Below are positions 22,421-34,728 of a DNA stretch of 64,000 bases, piece after piece. The notes beneath the pieces are model-generated. The model was given only the letters and a program-made list of their open reading frames with translations. It had not been told where the DNA came from and ran no database searches. Each line of letters starts with the position of its first letter. The first letter of the stretch is position 1. The stretch lies in contig NC_090130.1 in NCBI RefSeq assembly GCF_040581485.1, positions 24,653,418 to 24,717,417 of the forward strand. The letters are read 5' to 3'. A program made the position numbers and the translations under genes. The DNA comes from Linepithema humile. Its lineage: Eukaryota; Arthropoda; Insecta; Hymenoptera; Formicidae.

Positions 22421-25400
22421 AATTAAAATGATTACGGAATTTATTTAGGTCCGTGCGCGATTTGCTGCGCGGCGCGAATACCATCTTTCGAAAATTACTT
22501 TACCTTCTCTTTAGCATACATATCAGTTCTTTTACATCAAGAACTGCATGCCGAAGCAGACGGGCGAAAATTTTGTGCAAAGTGGCTATCTCAGCGACAT
22601 TCGTTCAAAAAAGAAAGAAAGAAAAAAAAAAAAATAATGTTCCTTAACGCAGAAAGATTTAAAGCCTGAAGAGTTAGCAAACTTCTCGGGCACGTTCGCC
22701 GCGCGTGAATATTATTTTTATTTTTATCATCTTTTATTCACATTGCCGATCGCATATCTACTTCAGCCCTTCGGCGAACACAGAAATTTTCAAGCGGCGG
22801 AATAAAATTGAAGAGCATTATCTAGCCCGCGCGTCAGCGCGCGCACGACGGCCGCGCTCTTCTACGGATTTTGAATTCTCCAATCATTCGCGAGTCTCGA
22901 AGTCGTCCGCAGAGTCTCGAAATGCAAGAACTTAACCGGATAGCACGGTTAAATCTGACGCAATCTCGCACGAAATCCCCGCCGATGAATTGCTCCGTAC
23001 CGATGTAGGGATTATTGCTTTTCCCTTCTCCTACCTATCTTCGCATCCGCGCCGCGCGTCGTCTACTGAAATATCGAACTTCGTCTTTGATCGGGCCCTG
23101 GTGCCTTAGGGAAATTACTGACTGCACCAAGAAAATCCGCTCCGTGATCGACGTCCAACAAATTCTGGTCCGATTGTGGAAGATTCCGAACACGTCGCCG
23201 CCGTCTCTAGTCGGATTGCGTGTACGTAAGGAATTATTATCCTTCTATGGAGAGGCAATACGACGGAACACCTCGTTTTATCCTCGTATTTTAACGTAAT
23301 AATCTTTTTTATCATAAATCATTCAATATCGAAGCTATTTATTACCAGAGAAATTTAATTTCTCAAGTTACTTGTGCAGTTATAGAAGAATTCTTGGCAA
23401 CATTTCTAATGAATCTTTTAAAATCTGCATAATCTTGATTATACTCAATAATGAATAGAATGGTTAAAAGAATTAGAGGACACTGACTTTTATGTCAAAT
23501 ATTGATATATTATTTTGGTAGAATTATTCTTATTGGGTTTCACGAACCTTGTTCTATAGATGTCTAATTTTTATGTAGAATATTTCAATTTAAACACATT
23601 TTTTACATGTTCAAGAAAAATCAGGTATAATTATAATTTATTTTGAAAAATAACTCTACTTCTTAAAATATAAATTTCCAATTTACAATCTTTCATCCAT
23701 AATGCATTATGTTAAGATTAAATTTTATTAAAGTTGTATTTTTGCTGAAATAAATCTCTTATTTAATCCGTTTAAGGAGTTAAGGAGTTACAAATTACTA
23801 ATTATTGAGTCATTCTATATATTATTACTTATCAGATTCACCGCGTAAATTTTTTGTATACATATAAATAATAGAAATGTTGATCGATTAAACTCAAAGC
23901 ATCGATAAAAAATGTGTAAATTACGGATGATAGTAAAATTAAAGAATTTTAATTAAATTTTCAGAACACAAATAGATTTATTTTTAAAATTTTCATTTTC
24001 ATTTAATTTTACTTTTACTTATTACTTCAGTAGAAACATAATTTCTGAATAATTGCTAAAATATTTAATGCTTAAAACCATAAATAATGACTTTTCACCA
24101 AATCTTTGCCGAAGTAAGATTAACGCCAAATTTGCCGGAGAATCTGCGGCTGATAGATAATGCGGTAGGTCTGAAATGCTTTGTACAATGAGAACATATC
24201 AATGTCAGATCAAACACGCGCGTTATCTCTGGTATCGGTATAACCGGTGAGTTATAACTTATCCGTTGCGCGTAGATCAAGCCGCTGAAGTTCACGGCGT
24301 TCAAATTCCACAAGCATACTGTCGGACGCGTGTGTTAGACCAGACAGTGGAATAAATTCCAAGGTGTAGACCTTACCTGCGCGTGTTTGGCCCGGTCGAA
24401 AACGATCTTCGACACCGGCACTAAATCTCTTTGGCAATCACTGAAAGTGGAAAGAGAAAAACTGCCCTCCGCTACGGATTTTCGCGGTTACTGTAGCACG
24501 GAGGTAATTGATGTTTGCTCTCTTACGCTGAATTTTTGGTAGGAGCGACGTAAGCGATCAATCTCCGCGTGGGGACGTGGCATACGAATTAATTGTTATT
24601 TCTTTCACAATGACATAAGAAATAACAAGAAGAAATAACAAGAAGATTATTAGTAATTATTTCTCGAAACGCTTCAATATTTATTATTTTATTATATTTC
24701 ATTATAAAAAAAATTCAAAACAAACATTTGTATAAGTCTCTTTGATATTAGATTCTTTTCTCAGGTATGAGATAAAATTAATATCAGTCTTGTAAAAATG
24801 TTCTCATTTAGATGTTATCATATAGGTTATGATTTTATACTTACTAAAAAGAAATACAGTTATAACTTTTCCAATATGATTTTGGTTTAATTAAACACGT
24901 AGGATTTTTCTGACAGATATATGAAATTCATAAATTAGTAACGCGGTTGTCTGTGATTATGACTCGATCATGACGTTACTACGAGACAAGCTTTAACCGG
25001 GTCCCAGTCTAGTATGGAAACTAGATGTGGGTGATTACATTTACCCTCAGCGGATCCTCCTCCGCGCTGCATTTGCAAACTGATTCGATATATTGGGAGC
25101 CAGTGCGAGATTCGACTTAGGCCGCGATTACGCGGGATGCAGCAGGTAATAGGTACGTGCGGCATGCATAAATAATAGTTGTGCTAGCTCGTGAGATGAA
25201 TGAAACATAGTTCGAAGCAGACGTTCCATTTATGCGAGAAAATTATTGTGATCGCGCGCGAAATATTTAAAAAGGTGTTTTTTAAATAACAAAATTGCGC
25301 AGTATTTTCATGCTTATTAGATTTCATTGAATTATGCAAGATTTATTTCAGCAAAAATTAAAATTTACACTTAAATAAGATGTAATCTTGAAAAATATGC

Positions 25401-26199
25401 ATAAGTAAAAGATGATATGCTTTTTATGATAAAATATGATGTGTCCAGTTTTAACAAAAGAAGTACACATTTGACTTAATATTTAATTACGGTAAAAGTG
25501 TAAATTAAATTATATATGTGTAATTATAGATTAAGCATGTCAATGGTAAAATAATGCTGTCAACGTACGTTCGTAACATGCTGTCACAATCTCTTTCGAA
25601 TGAATAACATCTTATTAGAGAAACCTATTAAGTCGAATGATAAATTGTAATGTGTCTCAAGTATGGAGCCAGTGTTTCCAGCGTCTATTATTAATTTTTC
25701 ATTGTCGCCGTCGTTACAATTTCGCTTTATTCTTTCCCGTCTGTTATCGTTTTAATTAAGATCTCAATATTTTATGGATACGTAAGCCAGCGTACACATT
25801 TTCTCAATTATTTTCCATCTAAGCACCTTCTAAGTTATTACTCTCGCACCACTAGCCGTTCCATTACTTGTGCGAAAAAATTCATATACGCATCATAAAA
25901 CACCATAGAGAGAGAGAGAAAAAGAAACTTGCTTTACTTTTTGACAATAAGATTTCAATTAAATAGATGATGAAAGGCAAAAATCAAAGGAGAAGCATTC
26001 TTTGGCGGGCTTTGATCGACGCGCGTAATAGAAGATGTAACATAGTAACTCGGGATATACGGTTATTCGACTTCCGTGCGTAGCAAATGGAAAGTCGATC
26101 AATCGATACATGTATTAATTTGAAATTGGTGAATAATGGTTTGAATGATGGAATAATTCATAGTAAGAATATGGAATTAAGCCCTCGCATCGACGTATA
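22421..26199. other. Non-coding stretch, nothing recognised
   Basis: No gene. AT-rich at 23300-24070, 24590-24960 and 25260-25640; balanced with CpG at 22440-23290 and 24100-24590. Short tandem words near 24607-24640 (AAATAACAAGAAG repeated) and 23772-23787 (AAGGAGTT repeated). A GA run lies at 25908-25919. Confidence 0.4.
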
Positions 26200-26560
26200 C
26201 GGACGAGACCAGGCATATTGAGTACGTACGTAATCAATATTCCGCAATTAATTATTACGTTACCGGGCCATCAGAACGGGTAAGATAATCAATAAGGAAT
26301 GCATTATAACGTCGGATGAGTCTTGCAGTGTTCATTAACTTTTTATTCCGGACGTCGCTGCAATTTTCCTCCGATCGCTCTCCCGCCCGCTCGCGCCTCT
26401 TATCCTTTTCATTAAAGCCTTCGTTTCGCGTAGTGATGTAAATTATTACATTTTTAATTATCCCGTCTAATAAAACCTTCCTTTTACCCCTTTTTCCCCA
26501 TTAACGCGAGCATTTTCCTTCGCAAAAGTTGTTCCCCGGATTATAAAAACGCAATTCCAG
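26200..26560. promoter_or_regulatory. Candidate regulatory block (unproven)
   Basis: A balanced-composition block lacking open frames and rich in TAATTA/ATTAAT-type words (AATTAATTATTACG, TCATTAACTT, TTTAATTATCCCG, CCATTAACGCG). It is distinct from the AT-simple flanks. Its appearance suggests conserved regulatory DNA, but this is pattern-based inference without alignment. Confidence 0.12.
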
Positions 26561-29500
26561 TAGCGACAGTGGCAGCACTATTAAACATGTTTTTTTCAGG
26601 AAAGAATCTAAATCACATTTATAAGTGATTTTCTGAAAATAAAACTGTATTGCGAGTATAAGCACATTTCTCAAGCAAATCTTCTGGAATAATTAAACGA
26701 GCTGCTCATTTGCGTTAGAAATTTAATCCAAGTATTTTATATATAATTTATATAGTGCCTTAATAACGTATCCATAATTTATATCCGTAATTAATTAAAT
26801 TTTCGTTTACTAAATGATTTTATAAGTGTACATTCATAATTCAGTTTTAATTCAATATTGATAAAAAAATAGTTATTTAGATCTCTTTTTGAAATAACAT
26901 GTATAGTTACATTGAAGTCTTAGGTAATTTTTTAAATTTCTCACGCATATATTTATACAGGCTCCACAAATATGTACGTATGTACATGTTAAGCGGCAGC
27001 GGAGAAGCCTGTGAAAGAAACTCTCTTCCCTCTATCTCTTTTCGTTGCTTGACCGCTTTGGAGCCCGGCACGTTTATCAATCTTCGTAGCAAGTCGCGTC
27101 GCACAAACGGACGAAGTCGCGGGCGGAACATTGACGAACCCGGGATACCATACGTTCATATGTTCGTTTGTTACACAAAAGGACGCAGAATAACGCAGCC
27201 AGCTCATTTTCAAAGATCGTCGACCCCTCTTTGGGCACGTCGATCATTAATTCTTCACTGTCCGCGTCGCGGTAGTTTTCGTCCAAGATTCCCGCTCTTA
27301 TTCCGTCGTCCTTTTGATTAAAGTCTTCATATTTCACGAACCTGTCCCGAGCGGAGTCGTGATGTGTCCGTGCGTGTGTCCCGGCCTCGGGCCAGCCGAA
27401 ACAAATGAAGGGTCCGGCGGGAGGAGAGACGCGGCAGACAAGCAGTATCAATGGTAATGGCTGTCCGAGCGGACTTATTTAGGGACGCATACGAAATTAT
27501 GCGCGCGAGACGCGACCCGGTCGGTGGATAATGAAAAGAAAAAGAAAAAAAGAGCACACCGCGGCGCATGCGGTGGGCCCCGTCTCCGTTTGACAGATGT
27601 CAGGACAAAGTGAGAGTGCGTGGCGGGAAAGGATGGGAAGGGGGTAGCCCCGCGATATCGGGCCGTGCATGTTACATTTAAGTGATTGATGAGCGCGCTC
27701 AATGAGAATCACAGCTGGGTCGCGCACATATCTTCCCGTGCGCCGAGTCTAATCCAATGGCCGTTCTGCCCCGCGGCGTGATGTGTAGGCGTCTAGCCGG
27801 TGTAAACGGGCCTTACCGATCGAGGGCTGGCTGGGATCACCGACCATGTAATTTAGATAGGTCTAATTGAAGAGCCAAGTGGACGCAAACGCGCTATGTG
27901 TCACGTCCCAACGAAAGTTAAACTGTTTCCGTGGACGAATGATTATTTCCTGTTACGTCACACATGTCAAAGATTTACACGTGATTGTGCTTATTAAAAT
28001 TGACTCATGCGTGTGAGTTATTCGAGTAAACTGAGTTTCCTTTCTGACAATGTTTTGCAATAAAACATGATACTCTTAAAAACTTTAGCAAATAAAAAAT
28101 TTTTAAACCAAATAATGTAACGCATGATTCTTCAAAGACAAATTATGATACAAAAGGTAAAAAAAAAAAAATATTTACTTTTAAAAAAAGTTTGATATTT
28201 TATGTTTTTAGAACTCTCATATATTATAATTTAAATAATTAAAATAACAATCAACAATAAAGTGTATAAAAAAATGTTTGCATAAACAAATAATTATTTT
28301 CTGCAAATGATATGCGAAAGATTCAAGTATGAAATTATTTTATTAAAACTGATTCAAGACTGCGGAAAGTTCATGAAACAAAACTTTTTTGATAAATTTC
28401 TTTTTCTTGTCAAAAGCTTAATAATTTTACATTTAGGGTTCATATATTATATTATCAAATTAAAATGACTGAAATGATCCACGTCGAAAGAATATCACGT
28501 TTTATTACCTCCATGCTTCGGCTGAATTAATGACTAAGTGTATAAAAAAAAATGATGGGCAGCGCTTTATCTACTGTCACGCACATTGGCTCCACAACTG
28601 TCGGATTTTCCTCATGATCGCACTCGTAATACTCTACCCCCTGCCATCGGCATATCCCTGTCATAAACAAACCCCGAAGCGAGAAGATCAATAATGTCCA
28701 GGGACATTCTTACGCGTCGCGGTTCCCGAATTGGGATAGTTGCGAGAGATCATAGAGCAATTTGGTGTACTGCCGCGACGCAGTGATTGATCTGTACGTA
28801 CGATAAACATTGCTCAGCCATGCCGCGAAATGACGTATGCATGCGTATTAATATCAGTGATGGAGGAACGTGTGGCCAGCTGCGCAACCATCACGGCCGG
28901 TTGGCTGGCCCGTTCGCATAAATGCCGCGACGCTCGTTTGTCTCCGAGGATGGATTCGCAGTTCAAAATAGTTCAAATAGAGACAACGCGCCTAATCGAT
29001 CTTTTAGCCGCCTGGCGTGTGCACGGTCGACCCTACGAGCTGCATTTAATCTTCCGTGGAACAAAATTGCGATGCGTCCTCTCGTAGTGTTATTTTTTCG
29101 GAGGAGGCAATGTATAATTTATTTCAAAGTTACTTCTTAAAAAATATCCATCATCTTGAAAAGTTTGCGGCATTTAAATAACGCGACAAATTTGTCGGAT
29201 GTTCTGATAAACTGATAAGAACATTTAGAAGTTCCAAAAAGTTGGTGGCATTTCTCATAAAACAGTTAACAAATATGAATTATTATTCTTACTGTCTTTA
29301 ATAATGATATCTGTTGTGTTTCATTATTGAAATTCGCTAAAAGTGTTCGAATTGCGCAGCTGTATTCAATCGCATTATTTATTTTCCAATATATGTTTCA
29401 ACGCAAATAATAATGCATCTCGGTTACATGTGTGTACTATACGTACGTTCCGTAGAGAACATACGTGTTTCATGCGAGTGTTATTTTCCAAACGAGCAAC

Positions 29501-30574
29501 GAGTGAATAGGGGAGGGCAACCACAAAGTTCGGATGACGGCAGCTGAAATTTTATTCATGCACAATAATTTGCATTCTGACTCGTCGGGACAAGAACCCA
29601 CATTATTAGCAGGTAGAATGGGATTGGCATTGAATTCGGTAGAAGGGACGCCCGGAAGGAGGGAGACCCGATAACCGAAAGACCGCGAAGAGAGCAAAGG
29701 GGAGAACGGGATTCGTGCGGTTTCTTTGCCTTCAGATGATTCTGTAATTAACTTTTTGCAGCGGTACTCGTTTTCGCTCGGTAACAGAAGGTATATCTTG
29801 CTGTTATATTCGCGTAAGGCGTGTTGGAAAATTGCCATTTTTAATTTTTAATGAAATTATCGACAGACCTTATTCTTCGTGACTTGTCTTGAAATTCTTC
29901 CGAGAAAGTTCATTTTGATTATATCACGCGTTTGCCTCAATTATGGATTGAAAGCTTGAGATACCTGAATTTTTAGGATATTTGTGAGACAAATATACCG
30001 CATAAGTATCTTACTGAAATTCATTACATCTTTAAATGAAGAAACCATCCCGTCCGAATATTTTTATGAATTTTTATAATGAATAAAAAATCTGAAATAC
30101 TTATAAATTTAATTTTATTCTACATAAATTATTTAGTTTGTTTGACATTAACATATTTACTTTCTTATCTTTGGAAGATCGTAGAACTACAAGTTAATTG
30201 CGAATGCTGAAAAGCATTTGTTGCTGATAAGAAAACATTCTCTTCATCGCGTCTAATGCGTCGGTTCATAATAAACTTCCGAAAACTTTTCAATCGGTTT
30301 TTCAATTACGGCGGATCTACTAGCTCAACTTGACGTTTCTTTTTATCACTCATCCGTGCTGGGATTAAACTCCTTCGCGGGCCAAGAGAAGACATGCCCT
30401 TTCGCGGTAAGAATAGAGCCCTCCCTTCCATCTCTATCGCGCTCTACCCGTCGTTTCCGTCAAGGAGACTCTCGCCCGCGAAATTAAACTCCCAGCAAGT
30501 CGGGCGAAAACTCTCATCGCCGTGTTCATCGGAGAACGGCTCAGAATCCGAACGAAGAGGGAAGGAGAGAGAAA

Positions 30575-30578
<4 letters not shown>
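26561..30578. other. Non-coding stretch with GC-rich block
   Basis: No confirmed gene. The GC-rich block at 27000-27830 holds open frames in several phases; the most protein-like lies on the minus strand at 27077-27451 and is treated as a finding. It also contains TGACAGATGTCA (27591-27602), a near-palindrome with two TGACA half-sites of the TALE-homeodomain type. AT-rich DNA follows at 27960-28540 and 29130-29450, and from 29830 to about 30240. Confidence 0.35.
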
Positions 30579-30648
<70 letters not shown>

Positions 30649-30652
30649 GAGA
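30579..30652 (+). repeat. (GA)31 microsatellite
   Basis: Pure GA at 30579-30640, a single C, then a further AG run to 30652. It is preceded by an interrupted GGA/GAAA purine tract from about 30556. The long RERERE and SLSLSL frames over it are repeat artefacts. Confidence 0.95.
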
Positions 30653-33600
30653 CATCGTGCGCGCAATATATCTTTGATAGAGTTTCGGAGCCCACTGGGA
30701 CCCCCCGTGAGACAACGCGAGTGCGGGATAGTGCTTATGGTCGCCTAACTCAATACGGACATTCATTTGGATAATTGAAATCATTCCGCTCGCGTTTCAC
30801 GCGCCAATGCCCGCTCGTTCCGAGACCCGATCATAGCAATCGGGATCACGTCGCGGAACAAGACCGCGTGGTTCCTTTCGGGAAATAATTGTTCGTTGAT
30901 GTGTAGCTAGGTAGGCAGGCGTCCGTAGAAGGTGTCCCGTGGGATAGCGCGAATGTCGTTATCATCATCGAAGCAGACTCGCTGATGCGCGATTCGCCAA
31001 AGTCGCGCCTCGTTGCGCTAATCACTTTTGGCTCGCAAGGCGAACGAACGAGCGGACGTTTGTTGCCGGCGGATATGCTCTATGGCTTCTTGTTGGGCGG
31101 ATATTTATGAGACGATTATCGAGAATATTAATATGTATAACGGGAAATAATATTAGAAAATCGCATTGGCTCAACGGAATACAATTTTCACGGAAAAAAA
31201 TAACGTATTACGAAGAAAAGAAGAAAAGTGTGAAATTAATATGTTTTAGATCCAAAAATAAAACTATTTTCTAAGTCGAAAAATGTGAAAACTATCTTTA
31301 TCTATATTTAGCTAACAATCTAGTTTTATATCTTGGATAATTCTTTTTCTAAATTTTACGTAGCGATAAAAAATTTCCTTAAAAGTAATAATCGTATCTG
31401 ATTGCAATCTTCAGAGGAATGAATCGCTCTTAACTGAAGCAAGAACGAAATATCACCGATGCGCGCCGGTAGACATCCGATTCCAGCTCTAGCTCTTCGA
31501 CAATGTAAATGTTTTGTTTACGTTTCCGAGTAGTTTGCATTTCACGGAACGATAAACTCTTCTTTTCGCCGTCGCTGCGGCGTGGAGTAGCAAGAACCGT
31601 GGGACAAATACAGGATGATTCGGTTTGAGCGAACAACCGATCGACCGACAGATCGGCCGACTAGTCGGTGGGCAAACGCGCAGCAACGTTGCAAATGTCG
31701 TTATCGTTATCGGTCTGATTTGCCGTTGCGGTGCGGCGCATCGCGGTACGACACGGCGTCCCGCCGCCGTTATGGCTGCGGGTCTCTTTGGATTCACGAA
31801 ACCGTGGAAACGAGATTATGCTCCAGTTTTCGGCGGATACTATATTTGGCATCGAGCTATATCCATTCGGTTACATCGAGTTGATGGCTGGCGCGATGCG
31901 TAGAAGCAAGAGATAACGAGATAACAATCACGCAGTCATTATTGTTATCTATCTTTTTTAATTACACGGCGAGCCTCGCCGCTATATCAATGCGAAAAGC
32001 AGGGTAGTTATTAATGCGGCGAATGAGAGAAATGAAGAGAAGCAGATAGGTGGGCCTGTCTTCCCACCCCATCCCGGGCCACCCGTGAGACCGTAAAGAA
32101 CAATGCGATAATAGTGAACTTGATTGAGAGAGATATTACGTAATACGAAGGCAATTAGATTTGCATCGCAAAGATGCCGGCCAATTGTTCTTGTAATAAT
32201 CGCGAGCGCTTGACTTAAAGTTGCTCGTTACTGCGGACCCTCTTGGAGGTAGTTCTTTTGATTTACACGACACGGTCGATTTGTGCGTCAATGCTTGCCG
32301 GCCGCGCGAGAATAATTGCTAAGATGCATAACTGAGAGCGCATCTGAAAGGCATGATTGCCCGAGCGTTCAGCAATGAGTCCTATTGTCGAGATTAATAG
32401 AGATGCTGGTGGTAGCTGACAGTCTGGCTTCGGTACATAGTTCGTACACAGAGAATGATCTCTCCGTCGCATGCAAAATGTAAAAATTACGCAAGCAATG
32501 TCCGTTGCAACATCGATTGCAATGAATCAAAGATAAGTTACGGTCTAACAAAGTGTCTCTGATCGAGTGCGCTTCCTTTTTGGCTTTCTCTCATTACACG
32601 AATAAAGAACTGTGATTGAAAGTACAGGAATCGCCCGTTAATAGTGGATTTTTCTTGTCCAATTTCGCAGAAGTAATTTCATCGTATTTATTTTAAATCT
32701 ATCCGTTTATAGAAAATAATTAATTTTGTTTCTTACCCGTCGTCGTGTAACGCACGATATTATTAATCTCTTACTCAATATTATTTTAATTATTAATACT
32801 TAATAATTAAACGAGAGAGATCGAGTATAGATGTATAGCGCGTCTATTTAAACTAGAATCACATTACCCAAGTTTGGGGAAATTTCACCGAAAGCGACGC
32901 AGAGCGGAACATGCGAGAGGAGAGCGGAAGGATTAAACAGGAAGTATCGTGGTGTAATATGTCGGAGCGATGCGTCGCGCATAATTATTCCGCGCGTGCT
33001 TTTCGCGAGACTGCAAACTTGCCGCGGGCTGCACATATGGCTATACTCTTCGCGTCTCTCATGTTTGTCGACCGTCGGGCGACGTAATAAATACGCGAGC
33101 GGGCAGAAAACGCGCAGAGCGACGCGCGGCATTTTCTTTTTCGTGCCCTCGCTGCGCAATTCCGTCGTCTGTGCGTTTGCGCCGCGCAACTATGTACCTT
33201 ATACGTAATCGCGTATTAATTGAACCATCCACCTGGGAAAGTACATAGTATAACAGGATCGCGCTATACTTGGCTTTGTATTATATATTACGCAATTCTC
33301 TTTCGTCCGCCTTTTGCGCGCGCGCGTGTACGGCTGCGGTCGCTTTCTATAATGAAGCTGATTTATCTCGCGCATTCACCGAAGTGTTCTCCCGACGAGT
33401 CTCGCTTAAACTTCGTGCTTTGTGTGAACGCTTAAAGGGGATAGAGAGCTTTAATTCATTCGGGTGTCGCGGCCTTTCGGCTCTCAGCTTCGTGTACAGT
33501 AATCCAACATAGCGCTCGCACCATGCTGGCGTATTATTATTGAGATATCCGTTATCTTGCGGTACTTTAAGCTCGATATCTATAAAGCTCTTGCGTGTGC

Positions 33601-34205
33601 GAAGCACAAACGGTTATCTTCAATGCTTGAAACTTTAAAGGTCCGAGCGACGGCGGGATTAAAGTGCTTCGGGGTTTACATGGGACTCAGTTCCATTCGT
33701 TTTAGTTACTCGGTGCAACGTACGCCCGTTCATTGACGTTTATTTATTTGTAACGTCTGTTAGTACTGATAACAGAAAGAGAAATTACAAAGAGAATTCC
33801 ATAAAATTTCTAAGAGTTTGGGAATGGAATGTTTATACTCAACGAAACATTTTGGCAACAATTTATCTACACCAGCAGTGTATTTATCAATCGTGATAGT
33901 AACAAAATTCTACAATTTCAATTAAACTTGCCCGATCAAATTAGTATTAACGAAACGATTACACGTATCGCTCATGCTGCTTTGCAAACAAAAATTCCCG
34001 CGCAGGGCGCAATATTATAGTATCCTAACTCTAAGCGAGGGGGAGGCTTAATGCACTCTTCCCGTTGGGGTGCAACCGCGCGCAGGATTGCCGCACGAAG
34101 TGCATATTAATAATAACGTCGAACGACCATTCGGCGGGGGATGTCGTTGCGGTTACATGCCCTTCTCCAGCACGGCCAGGGCTACACGCAACCCTATCCC
34201 TTCAG
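30653..34205. other. Non-coding stretch, CpG-rich patches
   Basis: No supported gene. The GC-rich patches at 30780-31090, 31590-31770 and 32980-33350 carry overlapping frames in several phases without recognisable features. A strict purine-pyrimidine alternation lies at 33315-33332. AT-rich spacers occur at 31130-31420 and 32660-32820. Confidence 0.4.
33315..33332. repeat. Alternating CG/TG run (Z-DNA-prone)
   Basis: Eighteen nt of strict alternation, mostly GC, in a CpG-rich block. Confidence 0.6.
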
Positions 34206-34251
34206 ACGTAACGTAATGTGACGCAACGTGACGTAACGCATAACGCTACGC
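34206..34251 (+). repeat. Degenerate ACGTAACGC-type tandem array
   Basis: Successive variants of GTGACGCAAC, GTGACGTAAC, GCATAACGCT and GCTACGCT form a short degenerate array with a period near 10 bp. Two units contain TGACG half-sites of the CRE/bZIP type. It may be a decayed minisatellite or a cluster of binding sites. Confidence 0.5.
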
Positions 34252-34368
34252 TCTATTCTGTATGTGCAACGAGCCGGAAGATCCATATCTCACTCGTCGG
34301 GGGTAGAAGAGCTCTTTGCAATGGCAACGTACGCGCCACGAAGCTGGAGGAGGGATCGTGAACGAGAA

Positions 34369-34389
34369 TGCGCGCACACACGCGCGCGC
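34369..34389. repeat. Alternating CG/CA run (Z-DNA-prone)
   Basis: Twenty-one nt of strict purine-pyrimidine alternation. It contributes Arg/Ala/His-rich translations to the frames that cross it. Confidence 0.6.
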
Positions 34390-34699
34390 CCCTGTGTGCC
34401 TGCCTGTGTCGGTGTAACGCGCGACTGCATGTGGATCGCAGGTACGCGTGCCGTGGCGACGTACAACAAGACCCGAGACAACCGTGCAACCTGAATGTTC
34501 TTTTTACCGTTTCCCATTTTGCTCTATTTCACATTTTTCCACCCTCTCTCTTTCGCTCCTTCCTTCCGCTCACGAACACGGCGAAGATTGCGCTATTTCT
34601 TTATAATGCACACATTCGCCGGAGCTATTGCAATCTCGTTCGGTCTCGTTTCCGCGTTATCGGCGAGGAAAAGTATTTTCACGGTTGCGAACACCGACG

Positions 34700-34728
34700 A
34701 GAGAAAGAAAGAGAGAGAGAGAGAGAAG
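34700..34728 (+). repeat. GA microsatellite (short)
   Basis: An uninterrupted purine run of GA with two GAAA units. Confidence 0.85.

Noticed and set aside
29470..29838. 122-codon minus-strand frame
   Set aside because: No recognisable motif, and its length is within chance expectation.
30394..30784. Frames of 116-126 codons crossing the GA tract
   Set aside because: Much of the length is RERERE or SLSLSL from the (GA)31 repeat, and both strands are open at once.
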